From: Clostridiales bacterium
GTDB lineage: Bacteria > Bacillota > Clostridia > Oscillospirales > Oscillospiraceae
DNA length: 64,000 nt
Direction of reading: 5' to 3'
Assembly: GCA_902363045.1 (NCBI GenBank)
Contig: CABIYX010000012.1
Coordinates: 19,809 to 83,808 of the forward strand
The notes beneath the pieces were generated by a model, which was given only the letters and a program-made list of their open reading frames with translations, searched no databases and was not told the origin of the DNA. This document shows positions 25,891-36,922 of the stretch, in pieces. Position numbers and translations under genes: made by a program. Each line of letters begins with the position of its first letter. The first letter of the stretch is position 1.

Positions 25891-26898
25891 TCAGCGGTGG
25901 TCCACCGTATACATATAGTCGATCAGATCCAGCACTTTGTTGGAGTAGCCCCACTCGTTGTCATACCAGGCGATGAGCTTCACAAAGCGGTCATTCAGCA
26001 TAATGCCCGCGGTTTCATCCAAAATGGAGGTATGGGGGTTCCCGATGATGTCGGAGGAGACGATCTGGTCCCGGGTATAGGACAGGATCCCCTTCATGGG
26101 ACCGGCAGCCGCCTGATGGACCGCCTCGCAGATCTCCTCATAGGTGGTGGAGGTACACAGGCGGGCCGTCAGATCCACCACAGATACGTCATTGGTGGGG
26201 ACACGGAAGGACATTCCGGTCATCTTCCCCTTCAGCTCCGGCATGACCAGCCCCACCGCCTTGGCCGCGCCGGTGGAGGATGGAATGATATTCCCGATCA
26301 CAGAGCGGCCCGTCCGCCAATCCCGGCCCGCCCGGGCGTCCACCGCCTTCTGCTTGGCTGTGGAGGCATGGATGGTGGACATGAGCGCCTCTTCGATTCC
26401 GAAGTTGTCCTGAAGAGGGGCCAGGCAGTTGGTAGTACAGGAGGCATTGGATACCACTTTCATATCAGGGGTATAGGTCTGGTGGTTGACGCCCATGACG
26501 AAGGTGGGCGTCACATCATCCTTGGCTGGGGCGGTGATGACCACCTTTTTTGCCCCGCCCTTAAAGTGCAGAGAGCCCAGCTCCTGAGTGTTGAACGCGC
26601 CTGTGGACTCAATAATGTACTCGGCTCCGCAGTCAGACCAGGGGATCTCCCCCGCGTCGCTCTGGCTGAACACACGGATCTTGTGCCCATTGACGATCAG
26701 ATTCTCCTCGTCGTGCTCCACCGTTCCATGGAAGGTATGGAACACCGAGTCATATTTGACCATATATTCCATATAGTCCAGATCCGCTTTTCTCAGGTTG
26801 ATGCCCCGAAGCTCAAATTTTTCTCCCCGCTCCAGCATGATCCGAAGCGCGATGCGCCCGATCCGACCAAACCCATTGATACCAACCGGAATACCCAT
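25891..26898 (-). CDS. gap: Glyceraldehyde-3-phosphate dehydrogenase (unusual coenzyme loop)
   Basis: 335 residues. The active-site motif SNASCTTNCLAP (C154) and the NAD fold start GINGFGRIGR are clear. It interconverts glyceraldehyde 3-phosphate and 1,3-bisphosphoglycerate. The residue after the second beta strand, Asp in NAD-specific enzymes (IND), is Leu and is followed by Arg-Lys (I33-N34-L35-R36-K37), which suggests NADP or dual coenzyme use; this is inference. It is alone, not with pgk or tpi. TGGAGGT precedes the ATG. Confidence 0.93.
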   Translation of the reverse strand: MGIPVGINGFGRIGRIALRIMLERGEKFELRGINLRKADLDYMEYMVKYDSVFHTFHGTVEHDEENLIVNGHKIRVFSQSDAGEIPWSDCGAEYIIESTGAFNTQELGSLHFKGGAKKVVITAPAKDDVTPTFVMGVNHQTYTPDMKVVSNASCTTNCLAPLQDNFGIEEALMSTIHASTAKQKAVDARAGRDWRTGRSVIGNIIPSSTGAAKAVGLVMPELKGKMTGMSFRVPTNDVSVVDLTARLCTSTTYEEICEAVHQAAAGPMKGILSYTRDQIVSSDIIGNPHTSILDETAGIMLNDRFVKLIAWYDNEWGYSNKVLDLIDYMYTVDHR

Positions 26899-26929
26899 GA
26901 CACACTGACCTCCATTTTAATTTTTGTTT

Positions 26930-27202
26930 TAATTGCTTATTTTACCACCTTACTCTTTTCTTAATTATATATCATATTTATTTTTTGTCCATACCATCTT
27001 CATTTTTTCTTTTCAATGTCAAATTCCTCTTTATATCTTTTCAATTTTAATATTTATATTTTTCTTCATATTCATTTTAATAAGCTAATTAAAATCCTAA
27101 TTATTCCATATCAATATTTTCTTCTCCGCGATCCGCCATTCCCCTCAACGCACGGTGTGAGCGCCCCTCTGCCTTCCCACACGGTCGGAGAGGGGCGCTC
27201 AC
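26930..27202. other. AT-rich island and inverted repeat between gap and cdd
   Basis: About 200 bases (26930-27130) are strongly AT-rich, unlike the rest of the window. No convincing gene is present. At 27157-27202 GTGAGCGCCCCTC pairs with GAGGGGCGCTCAC; there is no adjacent T run, so it may be a weak terminator for cdd or a repeat. Confidence 0.6.
26964..26991 (-). promoter_or_regulatory. Promoter of gap
   Basis: On the minus strand TGGACA (26991-26986), 16 bases and TATAAT (26969-26964), about 65 bases before the start codon. Confidence 0.65.
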
Positions 27203-27240
27203 GATGTTCTTCTTTTTAAAAAGGGCCCATTCATGCTACG

Positions 27241-27645
27241 CTATTTGGCTCCCTCCAAAGAGTGGGGACCAAAGCCATGGGGCAGCAGCTCCTCCAGAGC
27301 GGCGGTTTGGAAGGCCCCATCTCCCCGGGCGGCCAGCACCCGAAGCCCGGGTGAAAACTCATACAGCATCTGCCGGCAGCTGCCGCAGGGCCAGCAGTAG
27401 TCCTCCCCGCGCCCCGCAATGGCAATGGCGGTCCAGTCGTCCCGGTGTCCCTCGCTGACCGCCTTCAGCAGGGCGGTGCGCTCGGCACAGATGGTGGAGC
27501 CGAAGGCGGCATTCTCCACGTTGCAGCCGGTAAACACGGCGCCGTCCCGGCACAGCAGGGCGGCTCCCACAGGAAAATGAGAATAGGGTACATAGGAAAA
27601 TCGATGCATGGAAAACGCGCGGGCTACCAGCTCCCGGTCGGTCAT
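27241..27645 (-). CDS. cdd: Cytidine deaminase
   Basis: 134 residues, a homotetrameric-type enzyme converting cytidine and deoxycytidine to uridine forms for salvage. Zinc motifs CAERTA and PCGSCRQ are intact, as is the substrate-binding VPYSHFPVGAALL region with the GCNVENAAFGSTICAERT signature. The start has GGAGGGA upstream. It is a single gene on the minus strand with its own promoter. Confidence 0.95.
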   Translation of the reverse strand: MTDRELVARAFSMHRFSYVPYSHFPVGAALLCRDGAVFTGCNVENAAFGSTICAERTALLKAVSEGHRDDWTAIAIAGRGEDYCWPCGSCRQMLYEFSPGLRVLAARGDGAFQTAALEELLPHGFGPHSLEGAK

Positions 27646-27700
27646 ATACGCTCCCTCCTGATCCTCTGCCCGTTTCCTTCTCCGGGCACTTGTTTTCTCT

Positions 27701-27729
27701 ATTATAACGCGTGCGGGTCAAAGCCACAA
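27701..27729 (-). promoter_or_regulatory. Promoter of cdd
   Basis: TTGTGG (27729-27724), 17 bases and TATAAT (27706-27701) on the minus strand. Confidence 0.6.
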
Positions 27730-27938
27730 GCACAGAACGCCAGGGCTTCCCTTGCCGCCTGGCTCTGGCGGGGGAAGCGCTTCAGGCCATACTGCCCACT
27801 TCCCCGGAAGGCACGCGGACCGGATCAGGCCCCCATATAGTCCCTCCCAAATAAGCTCAACCGCACAGCCCGATCTTATTTTCCCCCGTTCGTCTGTGCA
27901 TTTCTCACAAAATCAGCGCAAATATATTTTGTATTGAA

Positions 27939-28002
27939 CGCAAAAATACTGTGCCAAAAAACACAAGATATAGTGGACAAGTTCACCCAGGTGTGCTATA
28001 AT
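27939..28002 (+). promoter_or_regulatory. NrdR-box-like sites and promoter of nrdD
   Basis: ACACAAGATATAGTGG (27961-27976) fits the NrdR consensus (ACACwAtATaTwGTGT). A weaker match, CGCAAAAATACTGTGC, starts 22 bases upstream at 27939, about two helical turns. The promoter is TGGACA (27974-27979), 17 bases, TATAAT (27997-28002), so the better box touches the -35. In the gap 27646-28090 the rest holds only the cdd promoter and a GC hairpin near 27747-27778. Confidence 0.72.
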
Positions 28003-28090
28003 CAGGTCCCGAAGCACCGTCCGGCCTCTGGCCGTTTTCTCATAGCGCGGCGCGGAAGCGCCCGGATCTTAACAGGAGAGGAGACCCCAA

Positions 28091-30217
<2,127 letters not shown>

Positions 30218-30219
30218 GT

Positions 30220-30577
30220 CAATTAGGAATGAGGAATTGGAGTGTCCGGCTCTGCCGGACACTCCAAGTTTATCGAAAAGCTCGACTGCAAGGAGTTCCA
30301 TCGTCCGCACTGCGGCCGCCGCGAAGCGGCGGCACTTAACGCGGGGATAGCAACGGAACAGAATCGGATCCCATCATTTTTGTGGGCACAGGGTGAATCG
30401 CCCCGAAGGGGCAAGAGAGGGACCTCTGTGGGATATATAACACTTTTCGCGCAAGATGGGCGGCTTTTTCGTAAGAATCCAAGGTCATCTTGCGTGCTTG
30501 CTTTTCCGGCACTCCAGCTCACGGGCCAGGAGATCCCTAATTCCTAATTCCTAACTCCTAATTCCTAATTTCTAACT
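30220..30577. repeat. Repeat element with terminal inverted repeats between nrdD and nrdG
   Basis: Left end CAATTAGGAATGAGGAATTGG (30220-30240) is complementary in kind to the right end, about five copies of ATTCCTA(A) at 30535-30577. Inside are a perfect hairpin AGTGTCCGGC-TCT-GCCGGACACT (30241-30263) and a second inverted repeat CGCAAGATG / CATCTTGCG (about 30450-30494). An open frame of 101 codons in it has no gene-like features. It looks like a small non-autonomous element of the kind scattered in related genomes; copy number cannot be seen here. Confidence 0.6.
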
Positions 30578-30597
30578 CAACAAACCGGAGGTTTTCC

Positions 30598-31122
30598 ATG
30601 AACTACGCCGACATCCGCCCCATCGATGTGGCCAACGGGCCGGGCATCCGGGTCTCCCTGTTTGTCTCCGGCTGCACTCACGCCTGTCCGGAGTGCTTCA
30701 ACCCAGAGGCCTGGGACTTCTCCTACGGCCAGCCCTTCACCCAGTCCGAGGCCGCGCAGATCCTCCAGGCGCTGGAAAAGCCCTATATCAAGGGACTCTC
30801 CCTCCTGGGGGGCGAGCCCTTCCACCCCGCCAACCAGACCGCCGTGCTGGATCTTGTGCGTCAGGTGCGGGCCAGATTCCCGGACAAGGACGTCTGGTGC
30901 TATTCCGGCTATCTGTTTGAGGACCTGGCCGCCGGCCGCGTGGGAGAGCACAGCCGGGAGCTTCTGGAGCTGCTGGATGTTCTGGTGGACGGTCCCTTTG
31001 TGATCGGACTGAAAAACCTGGGGCTGCGGTTCCGTGGCTCCTCCAACCAGCGCATCCTGGCCGTAGGCCCCTCCCTGGCCCGGGGCGCCCCCGTTCTGTG
31101 GGATGAAGACTCTGTGGAATGA
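30598..31122 (+). CDS. nrdG: Anaerobic ribonucleotide reductase activating protein
   Basis: 174 residues. Radical SAM enzyme that makes the glycyl radical of NrdD. The motif CX3CX2C is at C26-C30-C33 (GCTHACPECFN), followed by LLGGEPFHPAN. The N-terminus MNYADIRPIDVANGPGIRVSLFVSG is typical. CCGGAGG is upstream. The repeat element separates it from nrdD, so it may depend on readthrough or on a promoter in the element. Confidence 0.95.
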   Translation: MNYADIRPIDVANGPGIRVSLFVSGCTHACPECFNPEAWDFSYGQPFTQSEAAQILQALEKPYIKGLSLLGGEPFHPANQTAVLDLVRQVRARFPDKDVWCYSGYLFEDLAAGRVGEHSRELLELLDVLVDGPFVIGLKNLGLRFRGSSNQRILAVGPSLARGAPVLWDEDSVE

Positions 31123-31150
31123 AAAAAGACCGCTCACGCGGTCTTTTTTT
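31122..31150. terminator. Bidirectional terminator, nrdG / phoR
   Basis: AAAAAAGACCGC-TCAC-GCGGTCTTTTTTT between two convergent units. Confidence 0.93.
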
Positions 31151-31169
31151 ATGCCCTGCGGGCCGGTTT

Positions 31170-32822
31170 TCATTTGGGAAAGCTGAGGCGGATGGAGGTC
31201 CCACGGTCCACCTGGCTGTTTAGATAGATCTGCGCGTTGTGGAGCAGCGCGCCGTGCTTGACGATGGACAGACCAAGCCCCGTGCCCCCGATCTCCTTGG
31301 AGTGGCTCTTGTCCACCCGGTAAAAGCGCTCGAACACCCGGCTCTGGTCCTCCGGAGGGATGCCAATGCCCGTGTCCGCCACGGTGACCTCCGGGCCTTC
31401 CGCTCCCTGTCCCACCGTGAGGGTCACACGGCCGCCGGTCCGGTTATACTTGATGGCGTTTTCACACAGGTTATAGACCATCTCGTCCAGCACCCGGCGG
31501 ACGCCCTGTACCTGGACCGGCGTTCCCAGGACCTCCACCGCGACCCCCGCGCTCCGGGCCGCTGTCTCCAGCCGGCGGGCCACCTCCTGAGACAGAGACA
31601 GCAGCTCCACCGGCTCCCGCTCCAGACTCTCCGCCCCCTCGTCCAGCTGGGACAGCCGGAGGATGTCCTCCACCAGGGCGATCAGCCGCCGTGCCTCCTG
31701 ATAGATGTCCCCGGCAAAGTCCCGGATGTCCTCCGGCTTCACCATCCCCCCCTGCATGATCTCCGCGATCCCGGAGATGGCGGTGAGGGGCGTTTTCAGT
31801 TCGTGGGAGACATTGGCGGTGAACTCCCGCCGCAGTTCCTCCCGCTTCTCCTGCTCCGTGACGTCCATCAGCACCAAAACGGCTCCCGCCGGCTCGCCAT
31901 CCTCCCAAACCGGGTTGGCCAGCAGCTGGCAGCACCGCCCGTTCATCTGAAGCACCTGCCGGCTCCGGCGGCCCTCCAGCACCTCGTCCACCGCCTGACG
32001 GAAGTGCTCCTCCCGGTTGAGAAAGAGGGCGTTGACCTCTCCCACCGGCTCCTCCGCTCCCAGCAGGCGCAGCGCGCCCGAGTTGTGGGACAGGACATGA
32101 CCCTGCCGGTCCAGAAGCAGGAAGCCCTCGGACATATTTTCGGTCAGGGCGGAAAACTCCGTCTGCTTCTGCTGGAGCTGACTCATCTGCTGCTTGATGG
32201 TGTCGTTCTGCCGCTTGATCCGGGTGAGGAGGGGGGCCAGCTCGTCATAGGCATCGCAGTCCTCCGGATGCTCCAGGTCCAGCTCCACAATGGGCTGGAT
32301 GATCCTCCGGGACAGCCGGGAGGCCAGCACGGCCGACAGCAGCAGGGCCAGGACCAGGATCACCAGAATGGGCTGCACCATGGCCAGCAGCAGCAGCCAT
32401 ACTGTCCGCTGACTGCTGGCCAGGCGGATCACCGTACCGTCTGACAGGCGGCGGGCGCTGTACAGGGTTTGCTCCGCCAGGGTGGAGGAGTAGCGGGTGG
32501 CAGTGCCCAGCCGGTTGTCCTGGGCCTCCTGGATCTCCTCACGGTCGTTGTGGTTCTCCATGGCGTCAGTGTCGGCGGAGCTGTCAAACAGCACTGTGCC
32601 GTCGGCAGCCACCCAGGTCACCCGGTTCTCTGTCTCCAGGCCGTCCAGATAGTTCAGCCCCTCCAGCTCCACGCCCCGGGCCACCAGCCAGGTCTCCGTT
32701 CCTAGCTCCTCCATCAGCTGGTCTCTGAAGTATTGATAGAGCACCCCCATGAACAGGGCGATGGACAGAGCCATCACTGAGACGGCCACCGCCATGGAGT
32801 TGCGAAACAGCTTTGCGGTCAT
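31170..32822 (-). CDS. phoR: PhoR-type sensor histidine kinase
   Basis: 550 residues from the ATG at 32822 (AGGGAAGG upstream); the ATG at 32837, overlapping the phoB stop, is an alternative. Membrane segments at about 8-30 and 145-170 flank an extracellular region, followed by a HAMP-like linker, a coiled coil, a PAS domain (FSALTENMSEGFLLLDRQG) and the kinase core: H box SHELKTPLTA, N box, and ADTGIGIPPEDQSRVFERFYRVD. It should sense phosphate limitation through the Pst/PhoU system and phosphorylate PhoB. Confidence 0.9.
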   Translation of the reverse strand: MTAKLFRNSMAVAVSVMALSIALFMGVLYQYFRDQLMEELGTETWLVARGVELEGLNYLDGLETENRVTWVAADGTVLFDSSADTDAMENHNDREEIQEAQDNRLGTATRYSSTLAEQTLYSARRLSDGTVIRLASSQRTVWLLLLAMVQPILVILVLALLLSAVLASRLSRRIIQPIVELDLEHPEDCDAYDELAPLLTRIKRQNDTIKQQMSQLQQKQTEFSALTENMSEGFLLLDRQGHVLSHNSGALRLLGAEEPVGEVNALFLNREEHFRQAVDEVLEGRRSRQVLQMNGRCCQLLANPVWEDGEPAGAVLVLMDVTEQEKREELRREFTANVSHELKTPLTAISGIAEIMQGGMVKPEDIRDFAGDIYQEARRLIALVEDILRLSQLDEGAESLEREPVELLSLSQEVARRLETAARSAGVAVEVLGTPVQVQGVRRVLDEMVYNLCENAIKYNRTGGRVTLTVGQGAEGPEVTVADTGIGIPPEDQSRVFERFYRVDKSHSKEIGGTGLGLSIVKHGALLHNAQIYLNSQVDRGTSIRLSFPK

Positions 32823-32833
32823 ATTCCCTTCCC

Positions 32834-33535
32834 TCATTCTCCGCGGGCAGTCCCCGCCTGATTGTCCGTACTGATCTTATAGCCCACGCCGCGCACAGTC
32901 TCGATGCAGTCGCCGGAGCGCCCCAGCTTCTGCCGCAGGGTCCGGATGTGGACGTCCACCGTGCGGCTGGCCCCGTCGAACTCATAGCCCCAGATGGTGT
33001 TGAGCAGCTGATCCCGGGTGAACACAGTCCCGGCCCGCTCCATCAGCAGGCACAGGACCTGAAACTCCTTCAGCGTCAGGGTGACCTCCCGCTCCCCGTC
33101 CCGGACGATGTGCTGGGTGGGATCCACAAACAAGGTGCCCAGGGAGTAGGTACGGCTCTGGGGCTCCCGCTGTCCGCCGTGGCGCAGGGCGGCCCGGATC
33201 CGGGCCATCAGCTCCATCATCCCGAAGGGCTTGGCCACATAGTCGTCCGCCCCCTCATCCAGGCCCAGCACCTTGTCATACTCCGTGCTCTTGGCAGTGA
33301 GCAGGATGACCGGCAGAGACCGGAAGGCCGGCATAGCGCGCAGGCGCTTGAGCACCTGGAGCCCGTCCTCCTCCGGCAGCATGATGTCCAGCAGAAGCAG
33401 GTCCGGCGTCCGCCGCTCCAGCGCCTCCCAGAGCTGGGAGGGGCGGTCAAAGCCCTCCGCCTCCATCCCCTGGCTCTGAATGGTATAGACCACCAGCTTT
33501 CGGATGCTGGCGTCATCCTCTAAAATATAGATCAC
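32834..33535 (-). CDS. phoB: PhoB/PhoP-type response regulator
   Basis: 233 residues from the GTG at 33535, preceded by GAGGTGG; the longer open frame to 33637 has no ribosome site. A receiver domain (phosphoacceptor Asp about 52 in LLLDIMLPEEDG; Lys in VAKPFG) precedes an OmpR/PhoB winged helix (TLTLKEFQVLCLLMERAGTVFTRDQLLNTIWG; DVHIRTLRQKLG). Adjacent to phoU and pst, it is the likely activator of pstS through the Pho-box-like sites at 37895-37911. Confidence 0.92.
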   Translation of the reverse strand: MIYILEDDASIRKLVVYTIQSQGMEAEGFDRPSQLWEALERRTPDLLLLDIMLPEEDGLQVLKRLRAMPAFRSLPVILLTAKSTEYDKVLGLDEGADDYVAKPFGMMELMARIRAALRHGGQREPQSRTYSLGTLFVDPTQHIVRDGEREVTLTLKEFQVLCLLMERAGTVFTRDQLLNTIWGYEFDGASRTVDVHIRTLRQKLGRSGDCIETVRGVGYKISTDNQAGTARGE

Positions 33536-33591
33536 GTTGCTTCCACCTCTCGCGGCGGAGGATGGTCCTTGCCCGCCCTCCGCGGGATTTC

Positions 33592-34236
33592 TCAGTCCAG
33601 CACGCTGTGCTGTCCGGTGAGGGAGTACTCCACCCACTCGGCGATGTTCACCGCATGGTCTCCGATACGCTCCAGATATTTGGCGATCATCAGCAGGTCA
33701 ATGCACGCCTCTCCACTGTCTCCCTGCCCAAGCAAACGAATCAGTTCCTGCTTTACCTCCAGGAACAGGCGGTCCACCTCATCATCCCTGTAAACTACCG
33801 CCTGAGCCAGGCTCAGGTTCTTTCGCACAAAGGAATCAATGCTGTCGGTGACCATGACGATGACGTTTCGGGCCATCTCAGCGATGGGCACCCGGCTGAT
33901 GACCGGGCTGTGGGCAATATCCAGGGTGATCTCCGCGATGTCCGCCGCCTGGTCGCCGATACGCTCCATGTCGGAGATCATCTTCAGCGCAGCAGAGATG
34001 GCGCGCAGATCCTTGGCCACCGGCTGCTGCTGAAGCAGCAACTTCATGCACAGGTTCTCGATGTCCCGCTCCTTCTGGTCGATCTCCCGCTCAGCAGCGG
34101 CCGCGCTCTCCCGCAGGGCATCGTCCCCGTCCAGCAGGGCCTTCGTGGCGGCGGAGATAGCCTCCTCACACAGGGCCCCCATTTTGATCAGCTCCACATT
34201 CAGCAGCTCCAGCTGCTCATTGAACCTGTTCCGCAT
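33592..34236 (-). CDS. phoU: Phosphate signalling protein PhoU
   Basis: 214 residues, two three-helix PhoU repeats with metal-binding E/DXXXD motifs visible in SDMERIGDQAADIAE and KYLERIGDHAVNIAEW. PhoU links the Pst transporter to PhoR and represses the Pho response when phosphate is plentiful. The start overlaps the pstB stop by one base (TAATG). Confidence 0.96.
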   Translation of the reverse strand: MRNRFNEQLELLNVELIKMGALCEEAISAATKALLDGDDALRESAAAAEREIDQKERDIENLCMKLLLQQQPVAKDLRAISAALKMISDMERIGDQAADIAEITLDIAHSPVISRVPIAEMARNVIVMVTDSIDSFVRKNLSLAQAVVYRDDEVDRLFLEVKQELIRLLGQGDSGEACIDLLMIAKYLERIGDHAVNIAEWVEYSLTGQHSVLD

Positions 34237-34994
34237 TATCCGAACCTCCCGGTGATGTAATCTTCCGTCTTTTTATTCTGAGGCATGGAGAACATCTGCT
34301 CGGTATCTCCGTACTCGATCAGCTCCCCCATGAGGAAAAAGGCGGTTTTATCGGAGATGCGGGCGGCCTGCTGCATATTGTGGGTCACCATGATGATAGT
34401 ATAATCCTTTTTCAGCTCGGCGGCAAGATCCTCGATCTTAGAGGTCGAGATGGGATCCAGGGCGGAGGTGGACTCGTCCATCAGCAGCACATCGGGCTTC
34501 ACCGCCAGGGCCCGGGCGATGCACAGCCGCTGCTGCTGGCCGCCGGACAGACCCAGGGCCGACTTTTTCAGCCGGTCCTTCACCTCGTCCCAGATGGCCG
34601 CGCTCCGGAGGGACTCCTCCACCAGCTCGTCCAGCTTCACCTTGCTGTGGATCCCATGGGTCCGGGGCCCATAGGCCACATTGTCGTAGATGGACATGGG
34701 AAAGGGGTTGGCCTTCTGGAACACCATGCCGATGCGGCGGCGCAGGCCGGTGGCGTCCTGGCCGGGGGCATAGACGTCCTCCCCCCGATAGAACAGGGAG
34801 CCGTTGATCTTCACCCCGGGGATCAGGTCGTTCATCCGGTTAATCGTCCTCAGGAAGGTGGACTTACCGCAGCCGGAGGGCCCGATGAGGGCGGTGATCT
34901 GGTGTTCCGGGATCTGGATGCAGATGTCCTTGAGGGCGTGGTTCTCGCCGTAATATAAATTCAGCTGTCGGGCAGACAGGATGGTATGTTCCAT
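34236..34994 (-). CDS. pstB: Phosphate ABC transporter ATP-binding protein PstB
   Basis: 252 residues. Walker [13 protein letters not shown] signature [16 protein letters not shown], Walker [14 protein letters not shown] and the H-loop [13 protein letters not shown] are intact. The N-terminal [14 protein letters not shown] is typical of PstB. It powers high-affinity phosphate import with PstA and PstC. Confidence 0.97.
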   Translation of the reverse strand: MEHTILSARQLNLYYGENHALKDICIQIPEHQITALIGPSGCGKSTFLRTINRMNDLIPGVKINGSLFYRGEDVYAPGQDATGLRRRIGMVFQKANPFPMSIYDNVAYGPRTHGIHSKVKLDELVEESLRSAAIWDEVKDRLKKSALGLSGGQQQRLCIARALAVKPDVLLMDESTSALDPISTSKIEDLAAELKKDYTIIMVTHNMQQAARISDKTAFFLMGELIEYGDTEQMFSMPQNKKTEDYITGRFG

Positions 34995-35047
34995 TCAAAT
35001 TGCTCCTTATGTCGGATCAGGGCCGGACTGCGCGGGCCCGGCGTCCC

Positions 35048-35896
35048 TTATTTCTTCAGCCGCCGCCCCACAAGCCCGGCGGCCAGGTTGATGACCAGGG
35101 TCAGGATCATCAGGATGGCGGCGATGGCAAAGGCGATCTCCGTCTCTCCCCGCTCATTGGCATACAGATAGAGGGCTACCGTTAGTGTGGCGGAGGAGTT
35201 GTTCAGCGACTGGGCAAAACTGTACAGCACAGTGCCGAAGCCCGCGGTGAACAGCAGGGCGGCGGACTCCCCCACGATCCGCCCCACGGCCAGGATACAG
35301 CCGGTGACGATGCCGTCCACGGCGTTTGGCAGCACCACGGTGCGGATCATGTGCCACTTCCCCGCGCCCAGGCCCAGCGCACCCTCTCGATAGCTCTGGG
35401 GGACGGTTTTCAGGGACTCCTGAGTGGTGCGGATGATGGTGGGCAGGATCATCACCACCAGGGTCAGGCCGCCGGCCAGGATGCCCGCCTTCAGTCCCAT
35501 GAGCTGGAGAAATACCATCATGCCCACCAGACCGTAGATAATGGAGGGGATGCCGGTGAGGGTCTCGGCAGCAAACTCGATAAGCCCGGCCACCCGGCGG
35601 TTGGCAGCGTACTCCGTCAGATAAATGGCCGCCCCTACCCCCAGGGGCAGGACGATGACCATGGCGACCAGGATGATGTACACAGTGCTGGCGATGTGGG
35701 GCAGGATGCCCACAGTGCCTCTGAGCACGCTGCTCTGAGTGGACAGCAGCTCCCAGGTAATCCGGGGCAGCCCCCTGGCAAAGATGTACCCGATGATAAA
35801 TACCAGCAGAGCACACACCAGGCCGCCGCACAGCCACAGCAGGGCCCGGAGCCCCCGGTCATAGATCCAGCGGCGGGCAGACAGCTTTTTTCCCAT
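35048..35896 (-). CDS. pstA: Phosphate ABC transporter permease PstA
   Basis: 282 residues, six predicted membrane helices. The permease EAA-type loop is in YREGALGLGAGKWHMIRTVVLPNAVDGIVTG. The N-terminal ALLWLCGGLVCALLVFIIGYIFARGLPRITWELL matches PstA. It starts 3 bases after pstC ends on the minus strand. Confidence 0.95.
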   Translation of the reverse strand: MGKKLSARRWIYDRGLRALLWLCGGLVCALLVFIIGYIFARGLPRITWELLSTQSSVLRGTVGILPHIASTVYIILVAMVIVLPLGVGAAIYLTEYAANRRVAGLIEFAAETLTGIPSIIYGLVGMMVFLQLMGLKAGILAGGLTLVVMILPTIIRTTQESLKTVPQSYREGALGLGAGKWHMIRTVVLPNAVDGIVTGCILAVGRIVGESAALLFTAGFGTVLYSFAQSLNNSSATLTVALYLYANERGETEIAFAIAAILMILTLVINLAAGLVGRRLKK

Positions 35897-35899
35897 GCC

Positions 35900-36847
35900 T
35901 CACCCCTCCTTCCGGTTTTTCACGCACACGTTGAGGATCACATTGATGATCATAATAAACAGGAACAGGACCAGTCCCACGGAGTACAGGGCCTGCTGCC
36001 AGAGAGAGCCCACCGCGGCGTAGGACATCTCAGAGGCGATGGCGGTGGTGAGGAAACGCACCGGGGTAAAGAGGCTCTCGGGCATATTGGGCACATTGCC
36101 GGACACCATGATGATGGCCATCGCCTCGCCGATGGCCCGCCCCACCCCCAGCACCACCGCCGTGGCCACGCCGGAGCGGGCCGCGGGGAGGGAGACGCGG
36201 AAGATGGTCTCGATGTGAGTGGCGCCCAGGGCCAGGCTGGCCTCCTCATACTCCCGGGGGACCGCCTTCAGGGCGGTCTCCGCCACATTGATGATGGAGG
36301 GCAGGATCATCACCGCCAGGACCACGATGGCGGCCAGCAGAGTGGCGCCGGAGGCCAGCTGGAAGGTCCTTTGGATGGCGGGGACCAGCACGATCATACC
36401 CACCAGGCCATAGACGATGGAGGGGATCCCCGCCAGCAGCTCCACAGCGGCACGGATCACCCGGGCCGCCTTGGGAGGGGCCACCTTCGCCAGGAACATG
36501 GCCGTCAGGATCCCCACAGGCACGCCCACCAGCACGGCTCCGGCGGTACCGGCCACCGAGGTGAGGATAAAGGGCAGGATCCCGAACTGGCCCTGCTTTC
36601 CCGCCCACTCCGTGCCGAACAGGAAGTCGGTGATCCCGATCTCCAGCACAGCGGGCAGCCCCGCGATGATCAGGTAGACACAGATAAACAGCACACAGCC
36701 CACCGCCACACAGCCGCACAGCAGGAAAAGCAGCTTCACGCCGAACTCCAGGGTATCCCTTCTCCGCTTGGAGCCCCGCCCCGCCGGTTTGCCGGGGATG
36801 GCGGTCGTCACTCCGTCAGCCACAGCCGCCAAGATTTCATGTTCCAT
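35900..36847 (-). CDS. pstC: Phosphate ABC transporter permease PstC
   Basis: 315 residues with a polar N-terminal stretch (about 1-30) and six membrane helices. The EAA loop reads EYEEASLALGATHIETIFRVSLPAARSGVATAVVLGVGRAIGEAMA. FGTEWAGKQGQFGILPFILTSV is a PstC signature. It pairs with PstA to form the membrane channel. Confidence 0.95.
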   Translation of the reverse strand: MEHEILAAVADGVTTAIPGKPAGRGSKRRRDTLEFGVKLLFLLCGCVAVGCVLFICVYLIIAGLPAVLEIGITDFLFGTEWAGKQGQFGILPFILTSVAGTAGAVLVGVPVGILTAMFLAKVAPPKAARVIRAAVELLAGIPSIVYGLVGMIVLVPAIQRTFQLASGATLLAAIVVLAVMILPSIINVAETALKAVPREYEEASLALGATHIETIFRVSLPAARSGVATAVVLGVGRAIGEAMAIIMVSGNVPNMPESLFTPVRFLTTAIASEMSYAAVGSLWQQALYSVGLVLFLFIMIINVILNVCVKNRKEG

Positions 36848-36922
36848 AGAAAGTTCCTCTCTCTCGTCATAGGGACAGCCCCCGCCCGAAACGGGCGGAG
36901 GCTATTCCTGTTTTCTCCGGTC

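Noticed and set aside
27157..27202. Inverted repeat after cdd as a standard intrinsic terminator
   Set aside because: Strong 13-base arms but an 18-20 base loop and no T run on either strand.
27016..27219. 67-codon open frame in the AT-rich island
   Set aside because: Phe/Ile/Tyr-rich product of AT-rich sequence with no ribosome site.
30242..30547. 101-codon open frame between nrdD and nrdG
   Set aside because: It lies inside the repeat element, has no ribosome site and no recognisable domain.
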